64,000 nucleotides of DNA, from assembly GCA_024305745.1 (NCBI GenBank), contig JAHRBS010000012.1, positions 1,245,001 through 1,309,000 on the forward strand, given 5' to 3'. This DNA is from Polyporus tsugae (Eukaryota > Basidiomycota > Agaricomycetes > Polyporales > Polyporaceae). The notes beneath the pieces are model-generated. The model saw only the letters and a list, made by a program, of their open reading frames with translations, was not told where the DNA came from and searched no databases. Made by a program: the position numbers and the translations under genes. Shown here one piece after another: positions 1-10,826 of this stretch. The first letter of the stretch is position 1. Each line of letters opens with the position of its first letter.

Positions 1-488
1 ACGCTCATGGGGTATTCCTGGCTTGAAATTCAGTAGGACGCCTTGCGTACGTACTGTCGAGAAGAGAGCATCAGCAAAGGTAAACGGTCGATTACACGCG
101 CGCTCACTCATTAGGATAGAAGTCGGACGTGTATCCGGAAAGTTTCAAGTCTCTTTGACATGGGTGTCGCACTGGGTGAGTCCGGCCGATGGTGTGATGA
201 TCGGAGCACAGGTCGGAGGGTGTTGCATTCCGCCGATGCTACACCAAAATGGCTCGTCGCAGTTCGAAGGGATCTTCACAGGATTGTAAGGAGGGGAGCT
301 CGGCAGGATACTTACCGTTAAGTACGACGAGAACACTGCGGCGTGAGTGAGTGCAAGCAGTGGCACGATTCGAGGCCACTCCGAGTCGATCGGGATTCGG
401 CAAATGCCGAGAGCAATGCCATCACGTGATAGAGACGCGGTTCGCGACGCGGTCGCAAAGTTGAACATGGACCTCGACCCCCACGACG
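1..488. other. Upstream flank, no gene seen
   Basis: This stretch precedes the Ase1-like gene. Short open frames occur on both strands but none has a recognisable domain, a plausible codon pattern or splice sites leading to a conserved exon. It probably holds the promoter and 5' leader of the gene starting at 489. No clear TATA box was found. Confidence 0.5.
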
Positions 489-3211
489 ATGGCGAATGCC
501 ACCATGTCCACGACAATAACGTCCCTCTTGAACTCCCTACATACACATCTACAGTCTCAGACACAACTGCTTCCCACTCTCCACGCTCAGCTTGGCTTGC
601 CCCCAACCGCTCTCCACGACGAACTATCTGCACTGCAACAACAGCTCACCCAATGCATCGAGGGCCAGATTGACTTGCGGCGTAAGCAGGTACACGAGTG
701 GATGGAGAAATGCGGTACAGTGGAGGAGGACTGTTTGCGATATGGGAATGCTCTAGGCGGCCACCTCAAGTCATCAGGTTCGAGCGTAGGCGATATCAGG
801 AAGGAGCAGGTTCTTCCCCGCCGTTTCGACCTCATTTCCGATTTCCAAGAAAAGTTACGACAAGTGAGTAACCTCTCTGTAATACAACATCGAGTTCTGG
901 CATCTGCCCCTTCCTATCTGTCGCAAGTCGCCCTGGTAGCCGCTCGCCAGTAGAGCGGCTGGCTGGTTTGCAACGTTGTTCGGATCTCGTACTAGAGACA
1001 CCGGATTGCTGATTCAGTCGATCTAGCAATACCACACGAAGTTGGAGCAACTTCTGAACCTCACAAGTAGACTATCTTCCCTAGCGAATACCCTTGGTCG
1101 CGATTTCTACTCGTCTGACATCCTCGAGCCTGCTCCCGCTGTCGGTGAAGACGAGTACGACTCGACATCCCACCGAGACGTGACACCAGACCGCTTTTCC
1201 AAGTTGGAGAAGGAGTTGGTACGCGGAAAGGGTGAAATCGTGAGTACTGCTGTTAACTTGGGAGCCTGCAGATCCCTGACAATTCATCAGGCCAAGCGAC
1301 TACACCAACTCTCGGCCAACTTCGTCCAAATAGATTGGTTATATACGGAACTGGGAATCACACCTCCCTCCTTAGATGACTTGCCTAGCGCCTCTTCTTC
1401 CACCCTGCGCCTTCCTCCCCTTCCTCGCCCAGGCTCATCGTGCGGCAACAGAGCCATCAATTCAGACCCATTCCTTTCCACTTCAATGTCCATTCCTATG
1501 TCCACCCCAACACCCGCATCCCGCCTCAAGCCTATCACTCCACTCCTGTTCATGTCCGATGACACCCCACACGCCACCGAGGCCGATCACCAACGGGTCT
1601 TCGCGAAGTTTGTTGCCCGGATGGAGGAACTTTCTGACGAGGATCTCCCGGACTCAAACATCGCAATCGGTCTGGAGGGTGTTGAGCCGACGCCAGCGCT
1701 GATGGCTTGGGCGGAAGCCACTCGCACGGACCTTGAAGAAACCAAGAAACGGCGTGAGGCGCACATTCAGACGATGTACGACCAGCTCGAGGCGCTTTGG
1801 CGACGGCTCGGCGTGACAGATGTAGATATGGATGCGTTCGTGGAAGCGCAGCGTGGAACCACCGACGTTACCATCAAAGCGTACGAAGAGGAGCTGGAGC
1901 GCATGCTCGAACTTAAGCGCGAGCGCATGGGCACATTCATTGAGAACGCTCGAACAGAGATCACGAAGTTGTGGGATGACCTCATGGTGGGCGAGGAGGA
2001 ACGCGCCGACTTCGCGCCTTTCGTGGATGGTGAGCTAATCCCGCTCTGTATCGTTATCACGGCCGGAGCACTCACTGTCCGCCGTAGACGAGCATACGGA
2101 AGAACTCCTATTGCTTCACGAGGAAGAAATTAAGCGGCTGAAGGACGAACGCCGGCTTAAGGGTCCTCTTCTCAATAGTATCAAGAGATATTTCGACATA
2201 TGTGAAGACGAGAAAGAACTCGCAGCCGCTGCTAGTGACCAAAGTCGGTTACTAGGCCGAGGGCCGAGGGACCCTGGGCGACTGCTCCGAGAGGAGAAGA
2301 TGCGGAAACGCGTTACAAAGGAGAAACCTCGGGTGAGTTCTTGTCCCAGTTTCGCCTATCGATCGCTACAACGCTGAAGATTATTGTAGTTGGAACAGGA
2401 TCTCGTTATATCGCTACCTGCCTGGGAAGCCGAGACCGGCCACACATTCCTCGTACATGGAATGAGTATGCTCCGATTCCTTATGGAAACCGTGAACGCG
2501 GCCGACAAGGAAAACGCCAACAAACGCACCAAAGGTCGCGCCGGCTCTGTTCCTCCGCGCGCCACCACGCCCAATAGCACCAACCACCTTGCGCCACCGA
2601 CGTCAGGACACGGCAAGTCGGGCGTTGTCACGCCCGCGGTCCGCCCCGCGTCCACCCTAGGTAGCTCCCAATCCGTGCCTAACAAGCGTCCGCGCCTCGG
2701 CGAGGCGACGACCGTCCACACGAACCGCGCTCCCCTGGGCAGCAGTCGGGGCCCGAGCATCAACCGCGCTGCTTCGCCGACGAAGATCCCCGTGCCAGGC
2801 AAGACGCCAACAACCATGGCCGGATCGTCCCTCCCCCGCCCCGTCCATCTCGCAATGCCCGTGCCGAAGCCGGGCACTGTACACCATGGACTCGGGCACG
2901 GCCGCGTGCCGTCCGCCCAGCAGCTCGGGTCGAGCCACTCGTACGGGAGTGGGGCCTATCAACCGTCACATCGCGCAGTGTCGTACATGTCGACGTCTAC
3001 CTCATCCTCGTCGACGTACAACTCGAGCAGGTATGGCGGCCCCGCCACAACTGCTGCGGCGGCGGTGGCGGCCAAGAAGGCGTCGCGCGCGAGGCGGGAG
3101 AGCTTCAAGCCTCGGCCGAGCGTGGACGAGAACTGGGCAGCGGACGTTGCGCTAGGGGGACGTCGGTGGGCTGGTCTCGCCGGCACGGTTGAGGAGGACG
3201 AGGAGTACTGA
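489..3211 (+). CDS. ase1: Ase1/PRC1/MAP65 microtubule-bundling protein
   Basis: Model join(489..863, 1027..1239, 1291..2029, 2088..2332, 2390..3211), 797 aa. The family crosslinks antiparallel microtubules at the spindle midzone during anaphase. The N-terminal third is helical and heptad-like (from SLLNSLHTHL onward). The middle carries the MAP65-type spectrin region, with acidic and basic coiled coil such as LEETKKRREAHIQTMYDQLE. The family hallmark, a WEAETGHTFLVHG segment followed by ADKENANKR, opens the last exon. The C-terminal 250 residues are Ser/Pro/Arg-rich and disordered, as in other fungal Ase1 proteins. All four introns are GT-AG and 51-163 nt long. The second (1240-1290) keeps the frame, so it could be retained. 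The start is the first ATG of a continuous conserved helix. Length is normal for the family. Confidence 0.88.
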
Positions 3212-4318
3212 GCGCTGAGCGCAGGGCCCGACTTCCCGGCGCGCGACATGCAGGTGTTCGCGGCATGCTAGGGTCGAATGCGCTCGCGGCGCTCATACAG
3301 GCTTTTCTCGTTTCGTTCGAGTATACCCCCGCGGGCATCGGTGACTTATGCAAACATATCTAACTCGAAGTATGCTGTATGATTTCCGTCTAGTTGATTA
3401 TTCGCTACGACCTCACGTCTCGTTATGATTTTTATTCTGTATAGTATAGCGATTAAGACCTTGAGAGATGATTCGAGAGGCGCAGCATGCAGCCCACCGT
3501 GACACGGTCGGCGACAGGTGTACTTTTAACCAGCTGAGGACTCCGCTGAGTAATTGTACATAACTTGCAGCAGCATTCACTTTAAACAAGCGGACCAAAG
3601 GTCCTTTTTTACTGCACTACGCGTCCGTCAGCGCTTCAGTTAGGAAGCTCGAAATCAACAACAACATAGTAAGTACAGAAGAAGATCAACCAGCCCGAGC
3701 GGGGAAGTTACTAAGTACAGTAGTCGAATACTTACTGTGAGCGCTCATCCAGCTTGAACGGCCGCGCGCGGCTTGGTGACCTTGCCACTTGGCTTGCCAT
3801 GCTCAATCAAGCTTGAAGCCGCTTGCAAAGTAAGTGTCAGGCTCCCATCACACTGAAGGTACCCAATGCCTCTACTCGTTTCACAGAATCTTGTGGGCCT
3901 GAGGTCTGACGAGTCGGAGGCCACAGTAGTACTGGTCACGCAGGGGTGGGATGCCGCTGGTGATTAATGTACGAGAGTCCGACCCGGAGGTAGCATTAGA
4001 GGCTGCACGTGGCAAGGCAATGTCGTGTCGCTTTCTTGCCAGCGGCCTCCGCAGTGCGAGTCGACATACTTACCTGGATGCCAGGAGGATGAAAGGTGCC
4101 AAAGTGAGTGCAATAACTCGATATATGGATTCAACCTGAAGCCAGAAGCATAGACGGCTAGCTTAGAAGGACTCCGCATTCGCCGTCACTGCAACACCTC
4201 GAAAAGCCCACCACTGCGAATTTCAACCGATGACTGCACCTCCAGTCCGTTTATCCTCATTTGACGTGAATTCCGTTGATAGAAGACCTATAGAGCCCAT
4301 CATATAGTCTCTGAGACA
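3212..4318. other. Intergenic, no supported gene
   Basis: No conserved exon was found. A 64-residue minus-strand frame at 3745-3939 contains a vaguely enzyme-like stretch (LTLTLQAASSLIEHGK) that could be a relic of an oxidoreductase C-terminus, but it has no matching upstream exon. The right end should contain the promoter of the HET gene starting at 4319. Confidence 0.4.
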
Positions 4319-6271
4319 ATGCGATTACTCGAGACCGAGACTGGTCAATTCGCAGAGTTTACCGATCTCACCGATGTTCGCTACGCCATTCTCTCGCACA
4401 CATGGGATCCGAATGGCGAGCAAACGTATCGAGAGCTTCGAAAGCTCCGCAAGGCTTTGACTCGAGAGGACCTTCCTCTACCGGCCAGTCTTTCCGATCT
4501 TGGCACCGTAGTCACAGCAAAGGATGACACCAAGCTGAACCCACTGTCTGCAACCTCTCCCTACCCATACGAACCCCCCTCTCCATCCGACACATGCTCA
4601 TCCACCGATACCATGCGCCCGGGGCCCTTTTTGGATGACGGCAGGATCTCTCTCAAGATCCGGATGGCGTGTGCCATCGCGCGCGAGCATGGATATCGCT
4701 ACATCTGGATCGACTCCTGCTGTATCGACAAGTCCAGCAGCACGGAGCTGTCCGAAGCGATCAACTCCATGTATCTCTGGTATAGCAGGGCCACCATCTG
4801 CTATGCGTTTCTTGGAGATGTCCCGGACGATGACGAGCCGGACTCCGAGGATTCCGCCTTTCGTCGCAGCAGGTGGTTCACGCGGGGTTGGACTCTGCAG
4901 GAGCTGATTGCTCCCCAACTTGTCGTCTTCCTATCTGACCATTGGAGCGCGCTTGGGACGAAAGCGACGTTGGCGACAGTCGTAGAGGACGTCACGCGTA
5001 TCGACCAAGCTGTTCTACTCCATCAGAAGTCGCTCGACGAGGTCAGCGTGGCCAAACGGATGGCTTGGGCTTCTGAACGAGCGACGACGAGGGTGGAGGA
5101 TCAAGCGTACGCGCTGCTGGGTATATTCGACATCAACATGCCCACTCTATATGGCGAAGGCACCCGCGCGTTCCGACGATTACAAGAGGAGATCCTCAAG
5201 CGGATACCCGACCAGAGCCTCTTCGCCTGGGGTGATGCGTACCTGCAACCATTACCAGAAGCAGAGGACGCGCTGCTGGATCTTCGACGATTCGTATGCC
5301 TCACGAAGTACTCTGCCAGATCCCTGTTCGCGGCGTCTCCCGCCGAATTTCTGAGGTCAGGATCGATTCGCCCCGTTCCCCACAACGCCTACCTCCGCCG
5401 TCTTGGCCTCTTCAATGTTCCTCTCCCGGAGTACGCCTCGTCTCCATATGGCACGCGGTTACAACTCCCTATCCTTCCCATCTCGTTCTGTCTTCCGCCC
5501 TGGTCTGTGAATTACCAGGAGCGTAGTCAGGCCTCAGAGTGGTGCTTCGCTCTCCTCGCCTGTGAGCACTCCCAGCGACCAGGTCACCTTCTAGCCCGTG
5601 TTTGCCGTTTGGTCCCATCCCTTCACTCTCAGGTCGAGGAGCTACAGTCTGGTTTCGTCGCGATCACTCAAGCACGGCACTACAGCGGTTACCCAAAGTC
5701 ATTCACCCTGTCACCAAGCCAGATCACGCAGTTCCGCTCCGACATCACCAATAAGACAGTCTATCTACCGCACCAGGAACGCATTCAATCACCCAGCCCA
5801 AACCCGACTATCGTGTCGAGGACATTCGGGATGACGTTGTCGCCATGGGCTTCCGCTGTCCTTCAAAAGCAAGGATACGACATCGCGTTTCGCAACGCTA
5901 CCCAGACATCCCCCTCGACATACTATCTCTTCCTCTCTAGAGACGACCACACCCTCAAGATGGAGTTCGAGTACTCGCAAGACAGCTTCGTCTCCGAGGA
6001 AGGACTTCGAGTGGCCGTATGGGACTTCCATCCAGACGCCACTCTATCTACCGCGCAGAACGACTCCCAGGCTCCACTTCCGTGCCATCAGGTGTGGTGG
6101 GAGACTCAGTCTGGTTTTCCGGACTTCGAGCTGGTAGACCCGCTGGGCAACGAAGTGACCCTGCAGCTCGGACTCGATGCGGCACCGGGGTCCTCGGATA
6201 CCTTCAATCTTCGTGTGGAGGTCATCCGCCGAAGAACGCACAGGGAGCATATCTCGCTGTCTACTGGTTAA
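4319..6271 (+). CDS. HET-domain (heterokaryon incompatibility) protein, intact copy
   Basis: Intronless, 650 aa. The HET domain is a fungal TIR-like module that triggers incompatibility or programmed cell death when its sensor is engaged. Diagnostic blocks in order are: a start-proximal YAILSHTW at about residues 22-29; IWIDSCCIDK at 129-138; RGWTLQELIAP at 189-199; and the DINMPTLYGEG and QSLFAWG motifs that close the domain near residue 310. The remaining 340 residues have no domain I can name, but they are shared with the two HET copies at 34-39 kb (SPYG, LLACEHSQR, LLARVC blocks). The stop lies 116 bp from the stop of a convergent Cyt-like gene. This is the only one of the three HET copies with an undamaged 5' end. 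What activates it cannot be read from the sequence. Confidence 0.9.
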   Translation: MRLLETETGQFAEFTDLTDVRYAILSHTWDPNGEQTYRELRKLRKALTREDLPLPASLSDLGTVVTAKDDTKLNPLSATSPYPYEPPSPSDTCSSTDTMRPGPFLDDGRISLKIRMACAIAREHGYRYIWIDSCCIDKSSSTELSEAINSMYLWYSRATICYAFLGDVPDDDEPDSEDSAFRRSRWFTRGWTLQELIAPQLVVFLSDHWSALGTKATLATVVEDVTRIDQAVLLHQKSLDEVSVAKRMAWASERATTRVEDQAYALLGIFDINMPTLYGEGTRAFRRLQEEILKRIPDQSLFAWGDAYLQPLPEAEDALLDLRRFVCLTKYSARSLFAASPAEFLRSGSIRPVPHNAYLRRLGLFNVPLPEYASSPYGTRLQLPILPISFCLPPWSVNYQERSQASEWCFALLACEHSQRPGHLLARVCRLVPSLHSQVEELQSGFVAITQARHYSGYPKSFTLSPSQITQFRSDITNKTVYLPHQERIQSPSPNPTIVSRTFGMTLSPWASAVLQKQGYDIAFRNATQTSPSTYYLFLSRDDHTLKMEFEYSQDSFVSEEGLRVAVWDFHPDATLSTAQNDSQAPLPCHQVWWETQSGFPDFELVDPLGNEVTLQLGLDAAPGSSDTFNLRVEVIRRRTHREHISLSTG

Positions 6272-6387
6272 CACTACCTGCTTGACTTCCATAAGTACTT
6301 TCAGGATGTCGTTCCCCTGGCGGTGAGCTCGTTACTATTGTGCGTACACGATGCGATTTTAACTTCTATGAATTACGCAGGTGATCC

Positions 6388-7220
6388 CTAGACCTCCCCT
6401 CCGAATCCCTCCTCGACAGCCACCTGCATCGCAACGATGTCGACCGAGTAGCTATGCTTGATCGACCCTCCTACACCAAGATAACCAGACTTCTTCTGCG
6501 CTTCCTCCGTGTACCTACGACATCAGCCACGTGTCAGTGTGAAGACCGACGACTAAAGGTGAGAAGCTGCTCACTTGACCGTCGTGACGAGCGAGTAGAA
6601 GTGGTCGGGCAAGTCCGCGTTGGGGTACGCACAGATCAAGCGGTACTCCCACCCGGTCTTGTCCGAGCCCTTGTCCTCGTCGTGGGACTGCATCGAAGTG
6701 AGGACGCCCTTGGACTCGTCCTTGGAAGGGTCGGCGAAGGCATGCCTGATGCGCTCGGTGAGCTTCGCCCGCGCGACGGCGGAGAAGGAGTCGGCGATGA
6801 AATCCGTGACCTTGGCGGCGAAGACGGCCGGCGAGTTGTCCTCGGCGTGGATGGTCGTCGACTGCACGCGGTCGAACGCGACGTCGGTGCCCGGTCGGGA
6901 CGTGATGGAGTTCCTAAAGTCGGACCATATGAAGTGCACGCCGGCTGGGGTCCTGGCGTCGGTGGCGCGAGTGTCGGCAACTTGCTTGTTGTCGGCGGCG
7001 ATGTGGGTGGCGGCGAAGGTGGCCACACGGGTGAAGGTCGGGAGCAGCGACTCCGGGAGGTCGACGATGAGGTCGAACTCTGCGGTCAGTCAGCCAAGGG
7101 TCAGGTCTGGTGTATGAGTCGAGGAGGCACGCACTGGGGGACTTTGTGCTACTGGCGTGTCGGGTCAGCAGGAGCAAGGAGCCATGACAGCCTGGCGAAG
7201 TGGACGTACGGGGTGGACAT
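6388..7220 (-). CDS. Cyt-like (delta-endotoxin CytB/volvatoxin-type) family protein, copy 1
   Basis: Model complement(join(6388..6514, 6575..7079, 7135..7151, 7210..7220)), 219 aa. The protein aligns along its whole length with the gene at 8320-9114: FDxxxxLP near the N-terminus, PGTDxAFDxxQST in the middle, WEYRxxxAxPN before the last intron and an SYSVDIVAMQ-like strand at the end. The single-domain alpha/beta pattern and about 200 aa length match the Cyt fold, known in bacterial cytolysins and in secreted or cytosolic pore-forming proteins of mushrooms. No signal peptide is visible. Splice sites are GT-AG; the 17 nt second exon is needed to keep the frame. The last exon is 127 nt in both copies. 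Membrane activity is inferred from fold only, and the family call rests on pattern, not on a search. Confidence 0.6.
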
Positions 7221-8319
7221 CTGAGGGATCCGGTGCGATGTGAGAGGCAGGGGTTTGAGAATGAGCGGAAGATTCTTGTGTGGGGAACGGGATTATTGTA
7301 CTCTGGTTCCCGTTGGACCAACTAAGGCCCCGGCTGCAGATGGCCTGTCGTTCTCACTTGGGTCTTCGCGGCACGAACACTAAGTTGAGGCCCCGCACCG
7401 GAGACATATCTGCCGGGCCTCAAGCTCCACCCATCGACACCATTTCCACAATCTGTACCTGTCCCTTGACGAATGACATCGCCTGTACGTGAAGTTTACA
7501 CCCAGACCAGAGAGGCAGACGGTTCTGGAGCGAGTCCTTGAGCCTTCTGCAGATAGCTGCGGATAGCCATTCCGGACGTTGGCTGTCAGCGGTGCAAGGC
7601 ACAGAGATGAAGAAGGGCTTACAAGGTCCCGGACAGGGCTGGTTGTGCACGTGTTGTCTGCCTTCGTCTGAATAGCAGCACTAAACGAATGGCGTTCAGC
7701 TGTCAGTGCATACTAGAGCAAGCGCCTGTTGTCGGCTATGGGCAGGACTAGGCACGGCTGTACCGGCCGTTTACACTGTGGCGAGTTCGCAGAGGCAGTC
7801 GAAGATGTGCTTGGCGTCCGCCAGTATACTGGACACTTGTCCGACGGTGCATGTATGCTGCGGCCTGAACAACTCGGGATGTTGACAAGAGCAGGGTATC
7901 GACCCAGACCGTGCCATTCCGAAATCATGGACCGGGACTTTTGTGTGCCTTCATCCAGCGAGCCTGTCCGTTGACATATTTGCTTCGATCTCTTGGAAGG
8001 AGTTGTCGGTTGGCAGACCTGACACGACCACCGGACAGCAGCCGTCGAGGAACAGGTACGCGCGTACGTACACAACCACCCGGTGGACGAAGCCCCGATG
8101 TCTGTCACTGGTCAGATGGGGCTCAGCAGTGGCTACACACAGATTGGACGGGAGCCTTGTACACTCACTTGACGAGGACGATGTCGATGAACAACGACAC
8201 TATCCATGGCGGCTCGCGCTCTTGGGTATATAAGCGAAGCATCTTTGCCTCGGAGACATCAGGCAAACACCTCTATCCACCAGCTCTTCCTCAACTCTTT
8301 ACACCCAGCTACCACGACC
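7221..8319. promoter_or_regulatory. Shared divergent promoter region of the two Cyt-like genes
   Basis: About 1.1 kb separates the two divergent starts. No supported coding exon lies inside. The copy 2 side has a clear TATA box (see 8227-8234). On the copy 1 side I see no equally good TATA element. The arrangement permits co-regulation but does not prove it. Confidence 0.5.
8227..8234 (+). promoter_or_regulatory. TATA box of Cyt-like copy 2
   Basis: TATATAAG lies 86 nt upstream of the ATG at 8320, giving an expected leader of about 55-60 nt. It is one of the best TATA elements in the window and suggests a strongly or inducibly expressed gene. Confidence 0.65.
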
Positions 8320-9114
8320 ATGTCTGATAAGCCGTGAGTACAACAGCACACACCGACTTCACCCTCGCCGCTGACCACACACCTTTTTCGACAGTGTCAC
8401 CGGTAAGCTTTGCCTCTGCGCTAGAAGCCCGCGCTCGTCCTAACCCTCCCGCAGCATTCGACGAGTTCTCCAAGCTCCCTGGCCCCCTCATCCCCGCCGC
8501 CGCCAGGATCATGAAGCTCTCCAACGCCTACGTCGTCTTCAACGACGCCCAGAAGGTCACCGGCTTCAACTGGGGCGGCTTCAAGGACGCCGTCGTCGCC
8601 CACCCGGGCACCGACCTCGCGTTCGACAAGCTGCAGTCGACGTCGATCACGAACCAGACCGCGTCCGTCGACGACATGGCGTCCAAGATCGCGCAGTTCC
8701 TCGTCGACACGTTCGCGCTCAAGGCGAACAACACGGACGGGCTGCGGGCGCAGATCAACTCGGCGTTCAACACCCTGGACAAGAAGGAGAGCAGCGGGTG
8801 GTTCAGCTCGTACAAGAACGAGGGCCACGGGTCGTCGTGGGAGTACCGGATCGTGTTCGCGCTCCCGAACCCGGACCACGTGGACTGGTTCTACTCGGTG
8901 GTGTCGACGATCAAGTGCGTGGGGTTTCGCGATTTCCGGTCCTCTATTGGGGCCGAGCGTTTGCTGACGGTCGTTTGTGGATGACAGGCTGACTGCGGAC
9001 ATCCTCGAAACGCAGGGTTGGTTTGGACTGACGGGCGAGAGCAGGCACAACTTCACGGCGGACATCACTGCGATGGAGTTGGTGGTGAACAAGAGCTACG
9101 CATACACCTCCTAG
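8320..9114 (+). CDS. Cyt-like (delta-endotoxin CytB/volvatoxin-type) family protein, copy 2
   Basis: Model join(8320..8333, 8395..8402, 8455..8914, 8988..9114), 202 aa. It is a divergent paralogue of the gene at 6388-7220, with the same four-exon layout. Exon 1 encodes only four and two-thirds codons, exon 2 is 8 nt, the central exon carries PGTDLAFDKLQSTS and WEYRIVFALPNP, and the last exon has exactly the same length (127 nt) and phase as in copy 1. Skipping exon 2 would break the frame. There is no signal peptide and no long hydrophobic segment, consistent with a soluble protein that might insert into membranes after a conformational change. The Cyt-like assignment and any pore-forming role are family inference. 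The paralogy and gene structure are seen directly. Confidence 0.65.
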
Positions 9115-9369
9115 AAAGGACCATGCGAGTGAGTTTCCGTGGCATGGTATCGGCTTTGGGCAATGACTTACCGAGGTACGGGCAAGGGTATCGCTCCGAC
9201 TGGACCAGAACAGGTATCAGTAGGAACAATGTAACGTTGTGATTATGTGCATGTGGCGGATTGGAATCGGCAGTATACAATACACTACCGGGTATATCCA
9301 TATGTGCGGTCCGTATAATCAAAGGAAATCGTGTCTAGGATGATGGATCTAGCCCGTCGGGGAGTACTT

Positions 9370-9690
9370 TTCTGCAGGACGACGATCAGGGCATGCCTCC
9401 CACCCACTAGCATGGCAAGAGTCAAGACTCACCATCTCGCTCTCCTTCTGATATCCGCACTTCTTGTAGAAAGCTGAAATGGGAGGCGCAAGTCAGCACG
9501 CCGGCCCTTCCTCGTTCCGCTTCACCCGGCACGAGGCGAAGGACGCAGATAAGGACTCACTTATGTTGCTATCGCCGCAGCTGAGGGTCATCTTGTAGCA
9601 CCTGCTGTTCTCAACCGACGAGATCGAAGCGATGCTCGCAACCGGTGCTTCTCTACGCTCCGCATCCGCTGCGCTATCGTCACGGTCCAC
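9370..9690 (-). pseudogene. Relic of a GNA1-like GNAT acetyltransferase C-terminus
   Basis: Read on the minus strand, about 45 residues resemble the C-terminal end of glucosamine-6-phosphate N-acetyltransferase (UDP-GlcNAc and chitin precursor pathway): CYKMTLSCGDSNI, a GT-AG intron, then FYKKCGYQKESEM, another intron, and a KYS-like end reached only by shifting one base. The preceding acetyl-CoA-binding and catalytic part of a GNAT domain is not found in the next 500 bases upstream. It is therefore best read as a fragment, probably left by a duplication of the real GNA1 gene elsewhere. No function is expected. Confidence 0.5.
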
Positions 9691-10826
9691 TATTACTGGC
9701 CGGTGGACTCGGACGCCGACCTCAAGCGGTTACAGGCCCTCGGTGCATGGCAGAAAAGGCTATCATGATGGAAGCAAGAGGCCTCTCATAGATCGAAAGA
9801 GGTGGTCAATTGGACGGCGAGGTTGCCGGAGAGGTTCTCCCTGCCCTCTGCGATCCATCGAGACTGGCATACGATGTGGTACCTCCCCAAGTAAGGAGGA
9901 ACCGTGCGTATTTGCCTAGAGGCCGAATGCTTGATTCTTTAGTTCTTCACAGCAGACGGTTGGCGCAGAGGACTATACGTACTATTATAGATGAAATGAC
10001 AGCCGGCCCTCATCGAGAGTGCAGATTTTCGGTGGCGAAAAAGCCGATTTTGTTCTGTCCACGGATTTCGATACACGATTGACACTTCTTCCGATGCCTC
10101 TACAACATGATCGATCATATACATACTTCACAGGCCAGTTGTCGAAGCCAAGTCCCACACCCCACGGCGGCAGGAGGAACCTATCCACAATGGCATTTAG
10201 TCGGGTTCGCTCTGTGATCGCCAACCTTGGCTGAGGACGTACATCCTAAACAGCCGTCAACAGCAGTTGAGAAACAAACTCGTGGGACATGCGCTGGACA
10301 TGCGCGCACATTGTACTGAATCCAAATTTAAACGCCGAGTCCTGTCTGGTTCAAGTTGAGGGAGGAAGAGCAGACCGGTCTTGAACTTTGCGGCCTCAGT
10401 CACCATCTTGTACGCCTTCACATGCTGGCCAATTGCTTTGCCAGTTTCTGAGAGTCTGCAGCCAAAGCTCAGGACAGGCTCAGGATGAACCAGCTGAAGT
10501 TATTCGAACCCTAAGTACGTATACCGGCTGTAACTTTAAGTGCTGCCACATGGCACGTCGACAAGCGCCTTCTCACGACCCTCGGCTCCGTAGGGCCGGG
10601 TCTGCGAGCCCAGCCTTCCCTCTCATTGCCAATATTAATGCCATGACGCTCACGTACGGTTCGGCCTCAGCCTGCATCCTCCTCCATGGAATCGGAAACC
10701 GAATGGGTATGGTAGCTGCGGCGGCATCGGCCTGCTCCTGGCTTGCATTAGGGGCTAGAGTACGTCAATGCAGTATGCTTATAAGGCAAGGATCGCTTTC
10801 GTCAACGCGTCAAACCTCTCAACACC
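9691..10826. other. Intergenic, no supported gene
   Basis: Open frames exist, the longest at 10388-10942 on the plus strand, but they show no domain and no codon regularity. The last 50 bases contain a TATA-like CTTATAAGG at 10779-10787, suitably placed for the kinase-like gene whose ATG is at 10827. Confidence 0.45.

Noticed and set aside
3745..3939. Peptide resembling an oxidoreductase C-terminus on the minus strand
   Set aside because: Only about 30 suggestive residues, no upstream exon and no certain family. Insufficient for a pseudogene call.
6454..7224. Long plus-strand open frame of 256 codons
   Set aside because: It is antisense to the Cyt-like copy 1 exons, whose homology, splice sites and paralogue match are clear. 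Its translation is Gly/Arg/Val-rich without a domain.
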